Source: Stappia stellulata
GTDB lineage: Bacteria > Pseudomonadota > Alphaproteobacteria > Rhizobiales > Stappiaceae
Reading direction: 5' to 3'
Assembly (NCBI RefSeq): GCF_020176715.1
Contig: NZ_JAIVMF010000009.1
Span: 1 to 64,000 of the forward strand
Length of the DNA: 64,000 nucleotides
Below the pieces are notes generated by a model. The model was not told the origin of the DNA. It did no database searches and worked only from the letters and a program-made list of their open reading frames with translations. Of this stretch, positions 1 through 9,084 are shown piece by piece (within the stretch, counting starts at the first letter, position 1; each line of letters starts with the position of its first letter). The position numbers and the translations under genes were made by a program.

Positions 1-92
1 TGCAAACGCAGTGCCTGCTCGCCGCCGCAGCCCAAAACATCAAGAAGATCGCAATGGCCCTCACAAAGCCCCCAAAACAAGCCCCAGCCTGA
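1..92 (+). CDS. C-terminal fragment of a probable transposase
   Basis: An open frame enters from the left edge and stops at TGA 90-92. The 29 visible residues include AAAAQNIKKIAMAL, which resembles the C-terminal tail of IS1182/IS5-type DDE transposases (typically an A-A-x-Q-N-[IL]-K-K pattern near the end). Only the tail is visible, so it cannot be said whether the element is intact or which family it belongs to. A plus-strand terminator-like hairpin lies about 100 bases downstream. The assignment rests on a short motif and is tentative. Confidence 0.45.
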   Translation, partial: QTQCLLAAAAQNIKKIAMALTKPPKQAPA

Positions 93-152
93 GGTGGCTG
101 GACCAACCTAACCCTGAACCAAAACCGCTCAAAACCTCAGAACCAAAACTGC

Positions 153-186
153 AAAAAAACAAACCCGCCGAAATCGACGGGTTTGT
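153..186 (-). terminator. Rho-independent terminator after sdhB
   Basis: Read on the minus strand, a perfect 9-bp stem (ACAAACCCG at 159-167 with CGGGTTTGT at 178-186) with a 10-base loop is followed directly by a run of seven T. It lies about 60 bases beyond the sdhB stop codon and closes the sdh operon. Confidence 0.85.
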
Positions 187-196
187 CAGCAGTCTG

Positions 197-219
197 AGCC
201 GCCCCGAGGGGCGGCTTTT
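197..219 (+). terminator. Rho-independent terminator, plus direction
   Basis: A perfect 9-bp GC-rich stem (AGCCGCCCC at 197-205, GGGGCGGCT at 208-216) runs into TTT on the plus strand. There is no T run on the other side, so it serves plus-strand transcription coming from the transposase-like fragment. The formal 2-base loop would open to 4 in practice. Confidence 0.6.
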
Positions 220-248
220 CCGACTTTCGATGATGAAACCCGAGCGCG

Positions 249-1031
249 TCAGACGCGGCGTTCGACCATCATCTTCTTGATCTCGGCGATGGCCTTGGCC
301 GGGTTCAGTCCCTTGGGGCAGGCCTGCGAGCAGTTCATGATCGTGTGGCAGCGGTAGAGGCGGAAGGGGTCTTCCAGATCGTCCAGACGCTCGCCGGTCG
401 CCTCGTCGCGGCTGTCGATCAGCCAGCGGTAGGCCTGCAGCAGCACGGCCGGGCCGAGGTAGCGGTCGCCGTTCCACCAGTAGCTCGGGCAGGAGGTCGA
501 GCAGCAGGCACAGAGAATGCACTCATAGAGCCCGTCGAGCTTGGCGCGGTCCTCGTGGGACTGGCGCCACTCCTTTTCCGGAGCCGGCGTCGTCGTCTTC
601 AGCCAGGGCTCGATGGAGCGGTGCTGGGCGTAAAAGCGCGTCAGGTCCGGCACCAGGTCCTTGACCACCGGCATGTGCGGCAGCGGATAGATCTTCACCG
701 GACCGGCGCCGATCTCTTCCATGCCCTTGGTGCAGGCCAGCGTGTTGGTGCCGTCGATGTTCATCGCGCAGGACCCGCAGATGCCCTCGCGGCAGGAGCG
801 GCGGAAGGTCAGCGTCGGGTCGATCTTGTCCTTGATGTAGATCAGACCGTCGAGGACCATCGGGCCGCAGTCATCCTTGTCGATGAAATAGGTATCGACG
901 CGCGGGTTGCGCCCGTCGTCCGGGTTCCAGCGGTAGATCCGGAACTCGTGCAGGTGGTTGGCGCCGGTCGGCTTGTCCCAGACCTTGCCCTCCGTCACCT
1001 GGGAGTTCTTGGGAAGCGTCAGCTGTACCAT
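249..1031 (-). CDS. sdhB: Succinate dehydrogenase iron-sulfur subunit SdhB
   Basis: The 260-residue iron-sulfur subunit of complex II passes electrons from the SdhA flavin to the membrane quinone site. All three cluster motifs are visible: CREGICGSC with a later Cys for [2Fe-2S], [12 protein letters not shown], and [14 protein letters not shown] for the [4Fe-4S] and [3Fe-4S] clusters. The ATG of MVQLTLPK was chosen because it matches the family N-terminus; an open frame continues upstream but is not SdhB-like. It is the last gene of the minus-strand sdh operon. Unusually, it is separated from sdhA by a methyltransferase gene, 55 bases away. Length is normal for the family. Confidence 0.97.
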   Translation of the reverse strand: MVQLTLPKNSQVTEGKVWDKPTGANHLHEFRIYRWNPDDGRNPRVDTYFIDKDDCGPMVLDGLIYIKDKIDPTLTFRRSCREGICGSCAMNIDGTNTLACTKGMEEIGAGPVKIYPLPHMPVVKDLVPDLTRFYAQHRSIEPWLKTTTPAPEKEWRQSHEDRAKLDGLYECILCACCSTSCPSYWWNGDRYLGPAVLLQAYRWLIDSRDEATGERLDDLEDPFRLYRCHTIMNCSQACPKGLNPAKAIAEIKKMMVERRV

Positions 1032-1081
1032 CTCGTTTCGCTCCGCGTTTGGCCCGCCGTCGTCGGCGGCCTCGTCATCTT

Positions 1082-1108
1082 GATCTTCAGGCGGACCGCC
1101 TGAAGATC
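1082..1108. repeat. Perfect 13-bp inverted repeat at the FkbM/sdhB junction
   Basis: GATCTTCAGGCGG (1082-1094), one A, then CCGCCTGAAGATC (1096-1108). The palindrome covers the last codons and stop of the methyltransferase gene. As RNA it would form a stable hairpin between the methyltransferase and sdhB. No T run follows, so it is not a standard terminator. It could be a processing or stability element, or a protein-binding site. Confidence 0.6.
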
Positions 1109-1932
1109 GTGTTGTCCTTGGTCGCCCCGGCCGCGCGGTAGCCGCGCGCCTGAAGCCGTGAAATGCAATCGTCCTGCCAGTGCTCCCGGCAGTTCGTCTC
1201 CAGCAGGATGGCGCCCGGAAGGTCGCTGTCGTCGAGCCCCTGCAGATAGGGCAGCAAGGCCCGGTCCTCAAAGCCCTCCACGTCGATCTTCAACACGTCG
1301 ACACGCTCGATGCGGTGGTCCGCCAGAATATCCGCAAGCGGGCGGACCTGCACGGGACGGGACCGCCAGTCGCCGGCCCATTCCCCGGTCGTCAGGTCGC
1401 TGACCAGCGTCGCGAAACCGCAGTTCGACGGTTCGCTCCACAACTCGAGCACCTCGTCGCGGGCGCCGACCGCGACATTTTCCACCTCGACATCGCCCAG
1501 CCGGTTGGCGGCCAGGTTGAAGGCGAGCTTGGCGGCCGTATCGCTGTCCGCCTCGATCGCCAGCACCCTGGCGCCGCGACGGGCGGCATCGAGGCTGTAG
1601 CTGCCGACATTGGCGCCGATATCCACGAAGACGACGCCCGGCCCCAGAACCTGCGACAACAGCCCGTGCTCGGCGCGTTCGGGAAGCCGGCCCCGGGCCA
1701 TGATCTTGCGATCGTCGTAGTTGGCCTCTGGATAGAGACGAAAGCGCAGGCCATCGGCCTCCCGGTCGAACGGTCCGCGATAGTGACGGGCGACGAAGGC
1801 CCGCAGGCGCTTGCGCCAGCGCGGCGACAGTTCGTGCCGGTCGGCCAGCGCCCAGGCGAAGCGCGCCCGCCCCCCGGCACGATAGGTGCCGAAGGGAGAG
1901 TTCACATCCGTATACCTTGCCGCAATCGACAT
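1087..1932 (-). CDS. FkbM-family methyltransferase inside the sdh operon
   Basis: A 281-residue S-adenosylmethionine-dependent methyltransferase of the FkbM type, a family that O-methylates sugars, polyketides and other small substrates; the substrate here is unknown. The SAM-binding motif [15 protein letters not shown] lies near residue 120, followed by the acidic post-II motif (AIEAD) and the FkbM signature [15 protein letters not shown] near residue 220. The ATG of MSIAARYTD was chosen because it starts 34 bases after the sdhA stop. It is transcribed with sdhA and sdhB, which suggests co-expression but not an obvious shared role. No signal peptide or membrane segment is apparent. Its end carries a 13-bp palindrome. 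Confidence 0.85.
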   Translation of the reverse strand: MSIAARYTDVNSPFGTYRAGGRARFAWALADRHELSPRWRKRLRAFVARHYRGPFDREADGLRFRLYPEANYDDRKIMARGRLPERAEHGLLSQVLGPGVVFVDIGANVGSYSLDAARRGARVLAIEADSDTAAKLAFNLAANRLGDVEVENVAVGARDEVLELWSEPSNCGFATLVSDLTTGEWAGDWRSRPVQVRPLADILADHRIERVDVLKIDVEGFEDRALLPYLQGLDDSDLPGAILLETNCREHWQDDCISRLQARGYRAAGATKDNTIFRRSA

Positions 1933-1967
1933 GGAGTTTCGCCTTTCGCTGCCCGGCGGGCGCGTGC

Positions 1968-3797
1968 TCAGTAGACGCGTGCCTTGGGCGCGATCTTCTT
2001 GGGATCGATGCCGCCCTCGGCCAGGGTCGTCAGCGGCTCGGTCACGACGGCGCGATAGTCGAGCCTGACCTTGCCGTCCTCGGCGACCCAGGCAAGCGTA
2101 TGCTTGCGCCAGTCGTCGTCGTTGCGACCGCCGAGGGGACCGTCCTTGAAGTCCTCGCGGGCATGCGCGCCACGGCTTTCCTTGCGCGCCTCGGCGCCAT
2201 AGACCGTGGTGATCGCATTGGCCATCAGGTTCTCCAGCTCCAGCGTTTCCACCAGATCGGAGTTCCAGATCATCGAGCGGTCGGTGACCTTGAGGTCGGA
2301 CAATTCCCCCCAGATCGAGGAAATGCGCTGGCAGCCCTGCTCCAGGCTTTCCTGGGTGCGGAACACGGCGGCGTCTTCCTGCATGGCGCGCTGCATCTTC
2401 TCGCGCAGCTGAGCCGTCGGCGTCTTGCCGTCGGCATGGCGCAGCTTGTCGAAGCGGGCCATGATCTTGTCGCAGGAGGCCTCGTTCGGCGTCGGAACGG
2501 CGGTCTTCGGATCGACGATTTCCGCCGCGCGAATGGCCGCGGCCCGGCCGAAGACGACCAGATCGATCAGCGAGTTGGAGCCGAGACGATTGGCTCCATG
2601 GACCGAGGCGCAGCCCGCTTCGCCAACCGCCATCAGGCCCGGCTGGATCGCGTTCGGATCGTCCTTGGTCGGGTTGAGCACCTCGCCCCAATAGTTCGTC
2701 GGGATGCCGCCCATGTTGTAGTGGACGGTCGGAAGCACCGGGATCGGCTCCTTGGTCACATCGACGCCGGCGAAGATCTTCGCCGATTCCGAGATGCCCG
2801 GCAGGCGCTCGGCCAGGATGTCCGGGTCCAGATGGTCGAGATGCAGGAAGATGTGGTCCTTGTTCTTGCCCACGCCGCGACCTTCGCGGATTTCCATGGT
2901 CATGCAGCGCGACACGACATCGCGCGAGGCAAGATCCTTGGCCGACGGCGCATAGCGCTCCATGAAGCGCTCGCCCTCGGAGTTGACCAGATAGCCGCCC
3001 TCGCCGCGCGCGCCCTCGGTGATCAGGCAGCCGGCGCCATAGATGCCGGTCGGGTGGAACTGCACGAACTCCATGTCCTGGAGCGGCAGACCCGCACGGG
3101 CCACCATGCCGCCGCCGTCGCCCGTGCAGGTATGCGCGGAAGTGGCGGAGAAATAGGCGCGGCCGTAACCGCCGGTCGCCAGAACCACCATCTTGGCGGA
3201 GAAGCGATGAATGGTACCGTCATCAAGATTCCAGGCGATCACGCCCTGACACACGCCGTCTTCCGACATGATCAGGTCGAGCGCGAAATACTCGATGTAG
3301 AATTCGGCGTTGTTCTTCAGCGACTGGCCGTAGAGCGTGTGCAGGATGGCGTGGCCGGTGCGGTCGGCGGCCGCGCAGGTGCGCTGCACGGGAGGGCCTT
3401 CGCCGAAGTTCTGCATGTGACCGCCGAAGGGGCGCTGGTAGATGCGCCCGTCCTCGGTGCGCGAGAAGGGCACGCCGTAGTGCTCCAGCTCGTAGACCGC
3501 CTTGGGCGCCTCGCGGGCCAGATACTCCATCGCATCCGTGTCGCCGAGCCAGTCGGAGCCCTTCACGGTGTCGTACATGTGCCACTGCCAGCTGTCGGGC
3601 GTCATGTTCTGCAGGCTGGCGGCAATGCCGCCCTGCGCCGCGACCGTATGCGAGCGGGTGGGGAACACCTTGGAAATGCAGGCCGTCCGCAGACCCCGTT
3701 CGGCCATGCCGAGCGTTGCCCTGAGGCCCGCGCCACCGGCCCCGACCACCACAACGTCATAGCTGTGATCGACGAAGGTATAGGCTTGTCCTGCCAT
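1968..3797 (-). CDS. sdhA: Succinate dehydrogenase flavoprotein subunit SdhA
   Basis: The 609-residue catalytic flavoprotein oxidises succinate to fumarate. Visible features are the N-terminal FAD-binding Rossmann motif [13 protein letters not shown] (residues 15-27), the region [13 protein letters not shown] with the histidine that carries the covalent FAD, and the ending [15 protein letters not shown] typical of SdhA. Full length. It starts 4 bases after the sdhD stop, so translation is probably coupled. Acts on the cytoplasmic face as part of complex II. Confidence 0.98.
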   Translation of the reverse strand: MAGQAYTFVDHSYDVVVVGAGGAGLRATLGMAERGLRTACISKVFPTRSHTVAAQGGIAASLQNMTPDSWQWHMYDTVKGSDWLGDTDAMEYLAREAPKAVYELEHYGVPFSRTEDGRIYQRPFGGHMQNFGEGPPVQRTCAAADRTGHAILHTLYGQSLKNNAEFYIEYFALDLIMSEDGVCQGVIAWNLDDGTIHRFSAKMVVLATGGYGRAYFSATSAHTCTGDGGGMVARAGLPLQDMEFVQFHPTGIYGAGCLITEGARGEGGYLVNSEGERFMERYAPSAKDLASRDVVSRCMTMEIREGRGVGKNKDHIFLHLDHLDPDILAERLPGISESAKIFAGVDVTKEPIPVLPTVHYNMGGIPTNYWGEVLNPTKDDPNAIQPGLMAVGEAGCASVHGANRLGSNSLIDLVVFGRAAAIRAAEIVDPKTAVPTPNEASCDKIMARFDKLRHADGKTPTAQLREKMQRAMQEDAAVFRTQESLEQGCQRISSIWGELSDLKVTDRSMIWNSDLVETLELENLMANAITTVYGAEARKESRGAHAREDFKDGPLGGRNDDDWRKHTLAWVAEDGKVRLDYRAVVTEPLTTLAEGGIDPKKIAPKARVY

Positions 3798-3801
3798 GTA
3801 T

Positions 3802-4185
3802 TCAGCCTCCGAAGCTGATCTTGAGAACGGCGAACACCGACGCGAGGCCGATGAACGTCGAGAAGAAGATGTTGCCCATCAGGGCGAGGAATTTCAGGCC
3901 TTCGCCGTGGATGTAGTCCTCGATGATCACCTGCATGCCGAGCTTCATGTGATAGACGGCGGACAGGATCACGAGGAGCAGGACGATCGCGACGAGCGGA
4001 TTGGCCAAAGCCGCGGAAACGCTCGCGTAATCGCCGCCCTGAAGGGCCACGACCAGAACCACGAAAAAGGAAATCAGCACCACATTGGCCACGGCGGTGA
4101 CCCGCTGGCGCCAGAAATGCGAGGTCCCGTCCTTGGCCGAGCCAAGCCCGCGGACCCTGCCGAGAGGCGTGCGCATGTCATTCAT
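3802..4185 (-). CDS. sdhD: Succinate dehydrogenase membrane anchor SdhD
   Basis: A small 127-residue protein with three hydrophobic segments (about residues 33-50, 60-78 and 105-123). The histidine in [15 protein letters not shown] is in the usual position of the haem b ligand, and D-Y in this motif belongs to the quinone pocket. The protein anchors SdhAB with SdhC. The gene lies between sdhC and sdhA with gaps of 13 and 4 bases. Confidence 0.93.
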   Translation of the reverse strand: MNDMRTPLGRVRGLGSAKDGTSHFWRQRVTAVANVVLISFFVVLVVALQGGDYASVSAALANPLVAIVLLLVILSAVYHMKLGMQVIIEDYIHGEGLKFLALMGNIFFSTFIGLASVFAVLKISFGG

Positions 4186-4198
4186 CGTCTCATCTCCC

Positions 4199-4597
4199 TC
4201 AGCGAACCGCGTAGCCGATGACCCACAGCAGGATCGTGACCGCGACGGAGCCGATGATCGTGGCGCGGGCGAGCCATTCGCGCGCCTCCGTGCCGAAGCC
4301 GTAGCCCATGTCCCAGATGAAATGGCGCAGGCCGCCGAGCATGTGGTGGATCAGCGCCCAGGTGAAGCCGAACAGCACCAGCCGTCCGAGGAAGGATCCG
4401 AAAATCCCGTTCACGAATTCGAAATAGGCCGGCCCCGCTGCCGCGGACACCAGCCACCAGGCGACCAGGATCGTGCCGAAATACAATGCAGCGCCCGTGA
4501 TGCGGTGCAGGATCGACATGACCATGGTCATGATGGGCTTGTAGATCTGGATATGCGGCGACAGTGGCCTGCTGTTTTTCATCCCGACATCCGGCAT
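4199..4597 (-). CDS. sdhC: Succinate dehydrogenase cytochrome b556 subunit SdhC
   Basis: A 132-residue membrane subunit, first gene of the operon. The signature [12 protein letters not shown] near residue 10, then [14 protein letters not shown], and the haem-ligand histidine in [13 protein letters not shown] are clear. Three membrane segments are predicted. The start ATG at 4595-4597 is preceded on the minus strand by GGGAGAACAACCC, a good ribosome site. The 180 bases upstream should hold the operon promoter, but I could not identify a convincing -35/-10 pair; TTACGTAA at 4633-4640 is a small palindrome there. Confidence 0.96.
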   Translation of the reverse strand: MPDVGMKNSRPLSPHIQIYKPIMTMVMSILHRITGAALYFGTILVAWWLVSAAAGPAYFEFVNGIFGSFLGRLVLFGFTWALIHHMLGGLRHFIWDMGYGFGTEAREWLARATIIGSVAVTILLWVIGYAVR

Positions 4598-4777
4598 GGG
4601 TTGTTCTCCCGTCTCCCCTCAGCATCTACCGCTTACGTAAACGTTAGCTATAACAGGGGCTTGTATTGCAGCCTTCTACCCCCATCGCGGCGGCACGTCA
4701 AAATATCCTATCGGCCAAGGCGGATCGGGATTGGCAACAGCACAGCGAGGGACGTCCGCGGCGTCGCGGGAAAGCCG

Positions 4778-5458
4778 TCAATCGGGACGCAATTGCGATG
4801 ACGTATAGGTAAGGCGCTTGTTCAGATGCACCATCATCACGGTCGCGAAAATCGGCGTCAGCAGGTTGAGGAAGGGAACCGCCAGAAAACCCGCGATCGC
4901 CAGCCCGGACAGAAAAACCGTTCCGGAGTGGGCCTGGCGAAAGGCGCGCGCCTCCGCCGGCGGCCTGTGCCGCATCGCGGCAAACTCGAAGAACTCACGG
5001 CCGAGCAGATAGCCGTTGACGACAAAGAAGGCGATCAGGTTGACGCCGGGCACCAACAGCAGGAACAGCGCAAAGATATTGCCGAGGATCACCACGCCGG
5101 TGAACTTGATCGCCTGGGGGATAGCCTCTGCAAGCGGCATCGGCCGTCCCGGCGGGTCCTGCGGATAGCTTCCCCGTTCGACGACCTCGGCGATATCATC
5201 CTGCAGGATGCCGGCGATCACCGCCGTCACGGGTGCGACAAGATAGCCGAGCACGAAGATCGCGCCGATCCCCGTGAGCAGCGAGAGCACCGTTTCCAGC
5301 CAGGGATAGGGAAGGGTCACCAGCGTCGCGACGGCCGCGTTCAATGCCACCCAGACCAGCAGGAGCAACAGCAGCGTATAGCCAAGCGTCTTCCAGAAGA
5401 TCGCGCGCAGCGGCTGTTCGAAAATCTGGGTGAGTGCGCGCAGCGCGGAGGAAATCAT
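4778..5458 (-). CDS. EI24/CysZ-like membrane protein
   Basis: A 226-residue polytopic membrane protein of the EI24 domain family, which includes the sulfate transporter CysZ. Hydrophobic segments lie around residues 25-48, 58-85, 140-165 and 190-215. The motifs GREFFEFAAMRHRP and GVNLIAFFVVNGYLLG match the family. The ATG of MISSALRAL was chosen over a longer open frame because the family starts with this type of segment. The substrate cannot be told from sequence; sulfate transport by homology to CysZ is possible. It ends about 180 bases before sdhC on the same strand. Confidence 0.8.
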   Translation of the reverse strand: MISSALRALTQIFEQPLRAIFWKTLGYTLLLLLLVWVALNAAVATLVTLPYPWLETVLSLLTGIGAIFVLGYLVAPVTAVIAGILQDDIAEVVERGSYPQDPPGRPMPLAEAIPQAIKFTGVVILGNIFALFLLLVPGVNLIAFFVVNGYLLGREFFEFAAMRHRPPAEARAFRQAHSGTVFLSGLAIAGFLAVPFLNLLTPIFATVMMVHLNKRLTYTSSQLRPD

Positions 5459-5538
5459 TTTCGTCGGACGTCCTGATTCGGGGGCATGTCGGTCCGCTTC
5501 AGGTAGGTAACGGGACCGCTCGGCACAAGCCGCGCCGG

Positions 5539-6480
5539 TCAGTCCGCCTCCACCCAGGAGCGAATCAGCCAATGGGCGATGGACAGCGGCGGCGGGATCT
5601 TCAGCCCCTCGGGGTGACGCTCCTCCAGCATGGCAAGCGTCTCGTCGCGGCTGAACCAGCGGCAGGCCTCAAGCTCGGTCTCGTCCATGCGGATCTCGGT
5701 GCTCTCGGCGCGGCCCTCGCAGCCGATCATCAGCGAGGCGGGGAACGGCCAGGGCTGGCTCGCACGGTAACTGACGGCGCCGACATGAACGCCCGCTTCC
5801 TCCATCACCTCGCGCCGCACGGCTTCCTCGATGGTCTCGCCCGGCTCGATGAAACCGGCGAGCGTCGAGAACACCCCTTCCGGCAGGCGCGGCGGGCGCC
5901 CCATCAGGCAGCGGTCGCCATCGGTGACGAGCATGATTGCCACCGGATCGGTGCGCGGGAAATGCAGGCCGCCGCAGGACGGGCAGTCGCGGCGATAGCC
6001 GCCCTGGGTCATGGTGCTGGGCGCGCCGCAACGCGAACAGAAGCGATGGGTCGCGTGCCAGTGCAAAAGCGCGCTGGCCTGCGCCAGAAGTCCGAGGTAG
6101 CCGGGCGGCAAAACGCCCTGCACGGCGAGCGAGCGCGTGTCGATACATTTCAGATTGGCATATGCGGCCTCGATGTCCTCCACCGAGCGCGCCAGCGGAA
6201 CGGCGAAGACGGGAGACGCATCCGGCTCGCGGAAGCCGAGCAGAACGCTGTCGTCGACGATCATGGCAAGGTCATCGCCAAGCGGGCGGGCGTGCAGGAT
6301 GTCGAGCCGCCCGTCCGCGACGTCGATCACCGGGCGTCCTTCGCACATGAGCAAAAAGCGGGCGACGTCGGAGCCGCGGTGCGCCTCGAACCAGGCGGCG
6401 TCGCCGCGATGCTCGGACTGGCGCTCGAGCGGATTGCCCTTGAAGGCGAAATCGAAACCGATCTGCGGCAGGTCGTTCAT
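5539..6480 (-). CDS. nudC: NADH pyrophosphatase NudC (Nudix hydrolase)
   Basis: A 313-residue enzyme that hydrolyses NAD(H) to NMN(H) and AMP and removes NAD caps from RNA. It has an N-terminal NUDIX-like domain, a zinc ribbon with cysteines at 148, 151, 166 and 169, and a complete Nudix box at 209-231 (GFIEPGETIEEAV, then RREVMEEAGV). The SQPWPFPASLM motif after the box is characteristic of NudC. Its start lies about 40 bases beyond the end of the HIT-protein gene on the same strand, so the two may be co-transcribed. Confidence 0.93.
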   Translation of the reverse strand: MNDLPQIGFDFAFKGNPLERQSEHRGDAAWFEAHRGSDVARFLLMCEGRPVIDVADGRLDILHARPLGDDLAMIVDDSVLLGFREPDASPVFAVPLARSVEDIEAAYANLKCIDTRSLAVQGVLPPGYLGLLAQASALLHWHATHRFCSRCGAPSTMTQGGYRRDCPSCGGLHFPRTDPVAIMLVTDGDRCLMGRPPRLPEGVFSTLAGFIEPGETIEEAVRREVMEEAGVHVGAVSYRASQPWPFPASLMIGCEGRAESTEIRMDETELEACRWFSRDETLAMLEERHPEGLKIPPPLSIAHWLIRSWVEAD

Positions 6481-6521
6481 GCGGTCATCGTCCTCGTGTC
6501 ACGCCATGCGGTGCTGCGGGC

Positions 6522-6941
6522 TCACTGGAGTTCCCGCGCCACCGCCTGGGAAAGCCGCTCTGACAGTTCACGCCCGGCTCCGTCCGGATAAGGCTCGGCC
6601 GCGCCCACGCCCCACACCGGCCCCGGCCAGGCGGCGTCGCCGACGAACCTGGCAACGATATGCACATGCAGCTGCGGCACCATGTTGCCCAGCGCCCCGA
6701 CGTTCAGCTTGTCGCAGCCGCTGACCGCTTTCAGGGCCTTGCTCGCGCCGGCGATTTCCTCGATCAGACGCAGCCGGTCGTCGGCACCGAGATCGACAAG
6801 CTCGGTGACATCGGCGCGCATGGGAACGAGCAGCAGCCAGGGGTAGCGCGCGTCGTTCATCAGCCGGACGGTGCACAGGTCGAGATCGAGGACAGCCAGG
6901 CTGTCGCCGGCAAGGCGGTCGTCGAGGGTGAAGTCGGACAT
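6522..6941 (-). CDS. HIT-family nucleotide-binding protein
   Basis: A 139-residue histidine-triad protein. The triad reads QLHVHIV: the first histidine of the canonical H-x-H-x-H is glutamine, while the middle (catalytic) and last histidines are kept, as in a known bacterial HIT subgroup. The conserved region VGALGNMVPQLHVHIVAR is near residue 90. The likely activity is hydrolysis of a nucleoside phosphoramidate or dinucleotide; the substrate is unknown. The ATG of MSDFTLDD was chosen over an upstream ATG 16 codons earlier because it matches the family. It is divergent from the acyl-CoA synthetase gene. Confidence 0.88.
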   Translation of the reverse strand: MSDFTLDDRLAGDSLAVLDLDLCTVRLMNDARYPWLLLVPMRADVTELVDLGADDRLRLIEEIAGASKALKAVSGCDKLNVGALGNMVPQLHVHIVARFVGDAAWPGPVWGVGAAEPYPDGAGRELSERLSQAVARELQ

Positions 6942-7140
6942 GTGTGGTTCCCCGGCCGGACGGCGTTTGATGATGGCGGCACTATACAAGCGCGGCGCAG
7001 GGGCACCAGCCCCGCGTCATCCGGCCACGCTGCCGGAGAGCGCGACGCGGCCCGAACGACGATAGCCGTTGACGCCTCCGTGCTGCCGTTGCATCCAAAT
7101 TCCCAAGGGGCATCACAGCCACCGGGGAGGGACCGCGCCA

Positions 7141-8778
7141 ATGCTGACCGCAGCACGAACCTATGAAGATCTCGTCGCCACCTTCCGCTGGCAGGTGCCG
7201 GAGCATTACAACATCGGCGTCGACATTTGCGACAAGTGGGCGACGCGCGAGCCCGACCGCCCGGCGCTGGTCTGCATTTCGGAGGACGGCGGACGCGAGG
7301 AGGTCAGCTACGGCGCGCTGATGCGCCTGTCGAACCGGATCGCGAACCGTCTCGCCGCCGACGGCGTGACGCGCGGCGACCGGGTCGCCATTTTGCTGCC
7401 GCAGGCCAAGGAGACGGCCGCTGCCCATATTGCCGCCCACAAGCTGGGCGCGATCTCCATCCCGCTGTTCATGCTCTTCGGCGACGAAGCGCTCGCCTTC
7501 CGCCTTGGCGATTCCGGCGCGAAAGCCGTCGTCACCAACAAGACGGGCGCGAGAAAACTCGCCGCGATCCGCGACCATCTGCCGGCCCTTGAGCAGGTCT
7601 ACACGATCGATGGCGCGCACTCCGGCACGACCGACCTTCACGCAGCGCTGGAAGGCCAGCTTGAGACGTTCACGCCCGTCGACACGCATGCCGACGACCC
7701 CGCGATCCTGATCTACACCTCCGGCACCACCGGCCAGCCGAAAGGCGCGCTGCATGGCCACCGCGTGCTTCTGGGGCATCTTCCGGGCGTCGAGATGAGC
7801 CACGACCTGTTCCCGCAGGTGGGCGACCGGATCTGGACGCCGGCCGACTGGGCCTGGATCGGCGGGTTGCTCGACGTGCTGATGCCCGCCCTGCATCACG
7901 GCGTCTGCGTCGTCGCCTGCCGCTTCGCGAAATTCACCGCCGAGGCCGCCTTCGAGCTGATGGCGCAAGAGAAGGTGCGCAACGCCTTCCTGCCGCCGAC
8001 GGCGCTGAAGATGATGCGCGCGCACGGCGATCCGGACCCTGCCCTTCCCCTAGAGATGCGCACCATCGCCAGCGGCGGCGAAACGCTGGGCGCGGAACTG
8101 CTCGACTGGGGACGGCGGGTGTTCGGCGTGACGATCAACGAGTTCTACGGCCAGACCGAGTGCAACATGATCGTCTCGTCCTGCGCCGCGATCATGCCGC
8201 CGCGTCCCGGCATCATGGGTCGCGCGGTGCCGGGTCATGAGGTGCGCGTGGTCGACGGGTCTGGCGCGCCCGTCGCCGACGGCCAGGAGGGCAACATCGG
8301 CGTCAGACGCGGCGATCCGGTGATGTTCCTGCACTACTGGAACAACCGCCAAGCAACGGCAGCGAAATTCGCCGGCGACTTCCTGCTGACCGGCGACAGG
8401 GGCGTGCGCGACGCCGACGGCTGGATCCGCTTCGTCGGACGCGACGACGACGTCATCACCTCGTCCGGCTACCGGATCGGCCCCGGAGAGATCGAGGACT
8501 GTCTGATCGGCCATCCGGCGGTGAGCATGGCCGGCGTCGTCGGCAAGCCCGACCCGCAGAGAACGGAGATCGTCAAGGCCTATGTGGTGCTCGCCGAGGG
8601 CTTTGCGCCCGGTGCGGAGCTGGCGCGCGAGCTGCAGGAGTTCGTCAAACACCGCCTTGCCGCCCATGAATACCCGCGCGAGATCGCCTTCGTCGACACG
8701 CTGCCGATGACGACGACGGGCAAGATCATCCGCAAGGACCTGAGGCAGCGTGCGGCGGAAGAGACGGACGCGGGCTGA
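7141..8778 (+). CDS. AMP-forming acyl-CoA synthetase
   Basis: A 545-residue ANL-superfamily enzyme that activates a carboxylic acid with ATP and transfers it to CoA. Core motifs are IYTSGTTGQPKGALHGH (AMP-binding P-loop), NEFYGQTECN, the LTGDRGVRDADGW aspartate hinge region, and the catalytic lysine in MTTTGKIIRKDLR near the end. Length and the N-terminus FRWQVPEHYNIGVD resemble medium-chain acyl-CoA or acetoacetyl-CoA-type synthetases, but chain length cannot be set from sequence. The ATG at 7141 follows GGGGAGGGACC, a strong ribosome site; the frame remains open upstream. It is divergently arranged with the HIT gene. Confidence 0.88.
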   Translation: MLTAARTYEDLVATFRWQVPEHYNIGVDICDKWATREPDRPALVCISEDGGREEVSYGALMRLSNRIANRLAADGVTRGDRVAILLPQAKETAAAHIAAHKLGAISIPLFMLFGDEALAFRLGDSGAKAVVTNKTGARKLAAIRDHLPALEQVYTIDGAHSGTTDLHAALEGQLETFTPVDTHADDPAILIYTSGTTGQPKGALHGHRVLLGHLPGVEMSHDLFPQVGDRIWTPADWAWIGGLLDVLMPALHHGVCVVACRFAKFTAEAAFELMAQEKVRNAFLPPTALKMMRAHGDPDPALPLEMRTIASGGETLGAELLDWGRRVFGVTINEFYGQTECNMIVSSCAAIMPPRPGIMGRAVPGHEVRVVDGSGAPVADGQEGNIGVRRGDPVMFLHYWNNRQATAAKFAGDFLLTGDRGVRDADGWIRFVGRDDDVITSSGYRIGPGEIEDCLIGHPAVSMAGVVGKPDPQRTEIVKAYVVLAEGFAPGAELARELQEFVKHRLAAHEYPREIAFVDTLPMTTTGKIIRKDLRQRAAEETDAG

Positions 8779-8797
8779 TCGCTTGCCGGATTTTCCC

Positions 8798-8826
8798 TTG
8801 CAACGGGGGCGTGGAATCGACATATA
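8798..8826 (+). promoter_or_regulatory. Promoter of the 4.5S SRP RNA gene
   Basis: TTGCAA (8798-8803), a 17-base spacer and CATATA (8821-8826) form a good sigma-70 type promoter. The expected start, about 7 bases after the -10 box, coincides with the 5' end of the SRP RNA stem at 8832-8833. Confidence 0.65.
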
Positions 8827-8831
8827 GGGCG

Positions 8832-8930
8832 CGGGAGGTTGGTGGTGGACGAGCCACTCGCCAACCGGGTCAGGTCCGGAAGGAAGCAGCCCCAACGAGT
8901 CGGGCACGGGTCACCGTGCCAGCCTCCCAC
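8832..8930 (+). ncRNA. ffs: Bacterial small signal recognition particle RNA (4.5S)
   Basis: The RNA component of the signal recognition particle binds Ffh and delivers nascent membrane proteins to FtsY. The universally conserved core (GGTCAGGTCCGGAAGGAAGC, at about 8868-8888) is present. The ends pair: GGGAGGTTGG at 8833-8842 with CCAGCCTCCC at 8919-8928. The length of about 98 bases is right for the alphaproteobacterial form. Location just before dnaX is common. Confidence 0.93.
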
Positions 8931-9084
8931 CCTTCCTCTTCAGCTTCCGAAACGTTCGTCCGTGCCGCGCTTTCGCGCCGGCAGGCGGGCGTATGCCGTT
9001 CCCCCTTCGCACACGCACAAGAAAACGCGCAAAGCGACGGAATAGCCCTCAACACGCGGCCCCCGCAGGTTTAAGCTGCCCGCC

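Noticed and set aside
1917-3818. 633-codon open frame on the plus strand opposite sdhA
   Set aside because: It is a mirror of the third-position GC bias of sdhA; no protein motif is visible.
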